From Bacteroidia bacterium (GTDB lineage Bacteria > Bacteroidota > Bacteroidia > Bacteroidales > Azobacteroidaceae): 64,000 nt of DNA. The position numbers and the translations under genes were made by a program. Positions 60,405 to 64,000 of the stretch are shown piece by piece; within the stretch, counting starts at the first letter, position 1, and every line of letters starts with the position of its first letter. The stretch covers positions 62,001 to 126,000 of the forward strand of contig BNYG01000002.1 of the NCBI GenBank assembly GCA_026000155.1, in the 5' to 3' direction. The notes below the pieces were generated by a model. The model ran no database searches. It worked only from the letters and a program-made list of their open reading frames with translations, and had not been told where the DNA came from.

Positions 60405-62821
60405 TTGTCATCATCGGATATGTTATTATGGTAGCCCTGTCCATATCCGGTATCGTGTGGATATATACGGAATGGTTGAATTTTACCAAAACTTCCGAAT
60501 CTCGTCCGCAACGACAAGAATTAGTTATTTTGAGCAATACCCTGGCGACCATGTATCACGCCGAAGGTACGGTAGGCCTTTTATCTTTGGTAACCGATCC
60601 CGGATTAAATGTAGAATATGATTCATTGATGACTACCGTTTTTCATCAAATAGATAACCTGAAAAAAAATTCCAAAGAACCGGCTTTGAATATGCATCTG
60701 GATAGTCTGAATATCCTGTTGTTACGAAAAAAAGAAAATACGGCCGAACTGGTTCAATTGGTAAAATCTTTTCAGGACAATACGGTAAAAGACATCACCA
60801 ATACCACCATACTGAACCGGAACGATTTGGATGCCTTGGATAAGTTGTTGTCCAATACGGTACATCAATCCGAAGATACCGCAACCATCATAGGAGAGAA
60901 AAAAGGATTTTTCCGGAGAATCGGAGATGCGATCAAATCCTCCAATCCGGATACTATGCGCCAGATCAATTCGCACTCCGCCACTACTCAACAGGAATTG
61001 GTGTTGCCGGCGATTAAAGATACGCTTGTCGAATTTATACAGGAAATCAATAAAACGGCACAAAAGAAAAATGCCGCGATTACGGTACAATTGATGCTGA
61101 AACAAAACGAATTATACAGCATGAATGAGCGTACCACCGCTCAAATCAACCAAATAATGGCAGAATTAGAAGCCTCCGAATACAACGATACGCTTAAATT
61201 ATCGTACGAAAGGACGGAAACCATCCGGCGTTCTTCGATTATTATGTCCATTATTGCTTTTTCTGCGATTATTGTAGCGCTCATTTTCATGTCCTGGATC
61301 CTGCATTCCCTGACGGTTAGTCAACGGCTCCACCGCCAGATTGAACGCGCCAAAAAGGACGTGGAGGAATTGCTAGCTTCCCGCGAACAATTGATGCTGA
61401 CGATTACGCATGATATTAAAGCGCCCGTCAGTTCGATTTTGGGCTATCTGGAATTGATGACGCAAGACAAACCTTCTTTCCAGGAGGGTTATTACATCGA
61501 AAATATGCAGCATTCCGCCACGCATATCCTGGATTTGGTACGGAATTTATTGGATTTTCATTCCTTGGAAAGCAGTCAACAAAAACCGGATCAATTGCCG
61601 TTTTCTCCCTATATCCTCTTATCCGATATTTACGAAAGTTTTATTCCCAATGCCCGGAAAAAAGAACTGCAATTTGAATTTCAACCGGATATGGATAAAG
61701 AAGCAAATTATGCGAATGATCCCTACCGCATCCGGCAAATCGTCAATAACATCCTTTCCAATGCGATTAAATATACTCCCGCCAAAGGTTCGGTCGTTTT
61801 ATCGGCGAAATTAATCCGGGACAAACAACCGGCCGAACTCTTGATTGCCGTCCGGGATACGGGACCGGGAATAAAGGAACAAGATAAAAAACAGATATTT
61901 GAGGCTTTCAAACGCTTGGATTATACCGGAGCCGGCATTGAAGGATTCGGATTGGGTTTGAATATTTCCACTAAAATGGCTCACCTGCTGGGCGGTTCTA
62001 TTTCCGTTGAATCCACTGTGGGTGAAGGTTCCGTTTTTACCATCACCCTGCCCTTGCATCCAATGAGTCCGGTCGTCACTCAACCGGTCAAAAAACGTCC
62101 GGATACACATCCGGTGAAAATATTATTCATTGACGACGACCCGATCCAATTGGACCTGGTGTCTAAAATAACGGAACGGGAAGGAATGCTTCCGCATACC
62201 TGTTCCCATTCGTTGGAGGCTTTGAGTTTGTTGCAAAAAAAACATTTTGACATTATTTTCTCCGATATTCAAATGCCGGACATGAACGGCTTTGAATTGG
62301 TGAAACGCATCCGCCAATCCGGTTTTGAAGGAGCGCCTACTATTCCCATTGTCGGCCTGTCTGCCAATTCGTATGCGTCTCAGGCCAAATACAAAGAGGC
62401 TGGTTTTACGTCGTTTTTGGTCAAACCGTTTAACTCCGGGCAACTGATTGAAACCATTTACCTCCATACTTCCGGAAGCGAAAATCCAACGGTTGCGGTA
62501 GCTCCGAAAGAAAATAAAGGTTTTGAAGCCTTGATGGAATTTGCGGGAGATGACCCGGAAGCCGGGAAATCAATTATCCGTTCCTTTGTAACCGAAACAG
62601 AAAAAAGTTACAAGTTGTTGGCTCGGGCATTTGCCGATAACGATTGGGAAAAGGTCCGGAATATTTCGCATAAAATGCTGCCGTTGATGAAAATGATATC
62701 TGCCGATCAATTGGTGTCCCTTTTAGAAAGTTATGCCGCCGGCGGTAAAGAAAAAAATAAAACCCTGTTATTGAAATTGATCCGGGAAAACATACAAGCA
62801 GCAGACCAATTTATAACTTAA
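60386..62821 (+). CDS. Hybrid histidine kinase with receiver and HPt-like end
   Basis: 811 residues. A transmembrane helix at the start (IIVIIGYVIMVALSISGIVW) and another near 285-308 (SIIMSIIAFSAIIVALIFMSW) enclose a periplasmic helical sensor. Then come a HisKA domain (LTITHDIKAPVSSILGYLEL, His342), HATPase (NNILSNAIKYTP; DTGPGIKEQ; GFGLGLNIS), a receiver (ILFIDDDPIQ; IIFSDIQMPDMNG) and a C-terminal HPt-like helix (NISHKMLPLMKM, His762). It probably signals through the NtrC-type regulator encoded just upstream. Position suggests control of the divergent efflux operon. Confidence 0.92.
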   Translation: MFKTKIIVIIGYVIMVALSISGIVWIYTEWLNFTKTSESRPQRQELVILSNTLATMYHAEGTVGLLSLVTDPGLNVEYDSLMTTVFHQIDNLKKNSKEPALNMHLDSLNILLLRKKENTAELVQLVKSFQDNTVKDITNTTILNRNDLDALDKLLSNTVHQSEDTATIIGEKKGFFRRIGDAIKSSNPDTMRQINSHSATTQQELVLPAIKDTLVEFIQEINKTAQKKNAAITVQLMLKQNELYSMNERTTAQINQIMAELEASEYNDTLKLSYERTETIRRSSIIMSIIAFSAIIVALIFMSWILHSLTVSQRLHRQIERAKKDVEELLASREQLMLTITHDIKAPVSSILGYLELMTQDKPSFQEGYYIENMQHSATHILDLVRNLLDFHSLESSQQKPDQLPFSPYILLSDIYESFIPNARKKELQFEFQPDMDKEANYANDPYRIRQIVNNILSNAIKYTPAKGSVVLSAKLIRDKQPAELLIAVRDTGPGIKEQDKKQIFEAFKRLDYTGAGIEGFGLGLNISTKMAHLLGGSISVESTVGEGSVFTITLPLHPMSPVVTQPVKKRPDTHPVKILFIDDDPIQLDLVSKITEREGMLPHTCSHSLEALSLLQKKHFDIIFSDIQMPDMNGFELVKRIRQSGFEGAPTIPIVGLSANSYASQAKYKEAGFTSFLVKPFNSGQLIETIYLHTSGSENPTVAVAPKENKGFEALMEFAGDDPEAGKSIIRSFVTETEKSYKLLARAFADNDWEKVRNISHKMLPLMKMISADQLVSLLESYAAGGKEKNKTLLLKLIRENIQAADQFIT

Positions 62822-62837
62822 TAAAATAAAATACAGT

Positions 62838-63758
62838 ATGAAAGTATTAATTCTTACAGAAAAACCTTTTGCCAAGGAAGCGGTGAAAGGAATTCAACAA
62901 GTGATCGAAGCCGCCGGGATGGAACCGGTTGTATTGGAAAAATATACGGAAAAATCCCAGGTATTGGATGCCGTAAAGGAGGTCGAAGCGATTATTATCC
63001 GCAGCGATATTGTGGATGCCGAAGTGCTGGATGCCGCCAAAAAGTTAAAAATCGTGGTTCGCGCCGGCGCCGGTTACGACAATGTAGATTTGGATGCAGC
63101 GACTGCCCATCAGGTAGTAGTCATGAATACGCCGGGGCAAAATTCCAATGCGGTAGCCGAATTGGCGCTGGGCTTGATGGTCTATGCCGCCCGTAATTTC
63201 TATGACGGAAGTTCGGGAACCGAATTATCGGGCAAGAAATTAGGTATTCATGCCTACGGAAATGTCGGCCGGAATGTAGCCCGTATCGCCAAAGGATTCG
63301 GAATGGAAATCTATGCTTACGATGCTTTTTGTCCTGCCGAAGTGATTGAGAAAGAAGGCGTCAAAGCGCTTTCCTCTGCTGAAGAATTGTATTCTACCTG
63401 TCAATATGTTTCCTTGCATATCCCGGCTACCGACGAAACCAAAAATTCGATTAATTACACTTTATTGGAACGGATGCCCGAAAAAGCGGTTCTAATCAAT
63501 ACTGCCAGGAAGGAAGTGATTAACGAAGCCGAGTTAGTTAAACTGATGGAAGCGCGTCCCGGATTTAAATACCTGACGGACATTATGCCGAAAAATCACG
63601 AGGAAATGGTGGAAAAGTTCCAGAAACGTTATTTCTCCACACCTAAAAAAATGGGGGCGCAAACAGCCGAGGCAAACAACAATGCCGGTATTGCCGCCGC
63701 TAACCAGATAGTGGATTATTTAGTAAATGGCAACACTAAATTTCAAGTAAATAAATAA
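62838..63758 (+). CDS. serA: D-3-phosphoglycerate dehydrogenase-type enzyme
   Basis: A 306-residue D-isomer-specific 2-hydroxyacid dehydrogenase that should oxidise 3-phosphoglycerate in serine synthesis. VVRAGAGYDNVDLDAA, the NAD-binding GKKLGIHAYGNVGRNVARIA, HIPATDETKNSIN and INTARKEVINEAEL are conserved. The usual catalytic His motif TPH is here TPKKMGAQTAEA, which I recall as the normal form in the Bacteroidota branch, and there is no ACT domain. serC is not adjacent. Confidence 0.88.
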   Translation: MKVLILTEKPFAKEAVKGIQQVIEAAGMEPVVLEKYTEKSQVLDAVKEVEAIIIRSDIVDAEVLDAAKKLKIVVRAGAGYDNVDLDAATAHQVVVMNTPGQNSNAVAELALGLMVYAARNFYDGSSGTELSGKKLGIHAYGNVGRNVARIAKGFGMEIYAYDAFCPAEVIEKEGVKALSSAEELYSTCQYVSLHIPATDETKNSINYTLLERMPEKAVLINTARKEVINEAELVKLMEARPGFKYLTDIMPKNHEEMVEKFQKRYFSTPKKMGAQTAEANNNAGIAAANQIVDYLVNGNTKFQVNK

Positions 63759-63778
63759 TAATAACAACAACACACACC

Positions 63779-63869
63779 TGTCATTGCGGGCTTGACCCGC
63801 AATCCCAAGAACACCGTTAAACACTCATTAACGATTAGCAGGGGATTGCGGGTCAAGCCCGCAATGACA
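63779..63869. repeat. REP-like repeats, two copies in inverted orientation (copies 4 and 5)
   Basis: TGTCATTGCGGGCTTGACCC at the left end and its complement at the right end bound 91 bp. The left copy includes CCGTTAAACACT, the complement of the AGTGTTTAACGG found in copy 1. The element sits between serA and the next gene. Confidence 0.88.
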
Positions 63870-63889
63870 GAAGATTTTTCAACATAATT

Positions 63890-64000
63890 ATGAGTCTAAA
63901 ACTTCGCTTGACCATTTTGCAGTTCCTCGAATTCTTTATTTGGGGATCGTGGTTGATTTCCTTTGGAAATTATATGTTCCATTTGGGTATGGGAGATAAA
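63890..64000 (+). CDS. MFS transporter, nucleoside-permease type (3' end outside window)
   Basis: Only the first 37 residues are present: MSLKLRLTILQFLEFFIWGS then WLISFGNYMFHLGMGDK. The FLEFFIWGSWLISFG start fits nucleoside/proton symporters of the NupG/XapB-type branch common in Bacteroidota. It starts 20 bp after the repeat pair. Confidence 0.6.
   Translation, partial: MSLKLRLTILQFLEFFIWGSWLISFGNYMFHLGMGDK

Noticed and set aside
62838..63758. serA as a decayed gene because the catalytic His is not in a TPH motif
   Set aside because: The TPKKMGAQTAEA form is, as far as I recall, the usual one in this branch, and the rest of the enzyme is intact.
1..64000. tRNA or rRNA genes
   Set aside because: Intergenic gaps were read for cloverleaf-like segments and none was convincing; a dedicated tRNA search would settle it.

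Overview
The window reads as a chromosomal piece of a Bacteroidales-type member of the Bacteroidota. The evidence is: -7 promoter boxes of the form TAnnTTTG upstream of many genes; secreted proteins ending in type IX secretion (T9SS) sorting domains; families typical of the phylum (head-GIN lipoprotein, M56/BlaR with BlaI, RhuM/four-helix-bundle accessory genes, RND-TolC efflux, OmpA with a large extracellular cluster); and many short interspersed palindromic repeats. No rRNA, tRNA, CRISPR array or complete insertion sequence was seen.

Layout. 0-9.2 kb: the 3' end of valS, a lipoprotein gene, a leucyl-tRNA synthetase gene split in two by about 2.5 kb of accessory DNA (four-helix-bundle protein, uracil-DNA-glycosylase-like protein, RhuM remnant, small membrane protein, MITE-like repeat), then a K+/H+ antiporter. 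9.2-16.5 kb: a shortened ABC-F gene, a VapBC-type toxin-antitoxin pair, an AEC transporter, queD-queE-rnz, a small secreted protein, a ferredoxin-like protein, an orphan AbiEi-type antitoxin, and a membrane protein with an overlapping ECF sigma factor. 16.5-23.6 kb: a gene fragment, a candidate structured RNA, an AAA ATPase with a DUF234-like nuclease end flanked by palindromic repeats, a head-GIN lipoprotein with an MBL hydrolase, rfbD, and a second AAA/PD-(D/E)XK gene.

23.7-42.8 kb is one apparent surface operon: a 1831-residue T9SS protein, a 3991-residue T9SS protein with 14 tandem repeats of about 195 residues, and an OmpA-type barrel protein. 42.8-46.4 kb is gene debris (WYL, DUF3990-like and Smr-like tails) surrounding an intact blaI-blaR pair, followed by a zeta-type kinase with a 50-residue partner. 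46.7-52.6 kb holds prfC, an ATPase whose start codon lies in a 14-bp tandem repeat, a truncated lipoprotein gene, a Pif1/RecD-like helicase and an MFS transporter. 52.7-59 kb (minus strand) is an RND adaptor-permease-TolC operon carrying an inserted GNAT-like gene and two small paralogous genes. 59.2-64 kb holds a divergent NtrC-type regulator and hybrid histidine kinase, serA, a repeat pair and the start of a nucleoside-type MFS transporter.

The most notable points are the split leuS; repeats captured into coding sequences, where they supply starts, stops and in-frame peptides; the GNAT/small-protein module inside the efflux operon; the zeta-kinase/50-residue pair; and the promoter-plus-terminator structured RNA candidate at 16.9-17.1 kb. 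All functional statements come from reading the sequence and remembered family features; no database search was run.
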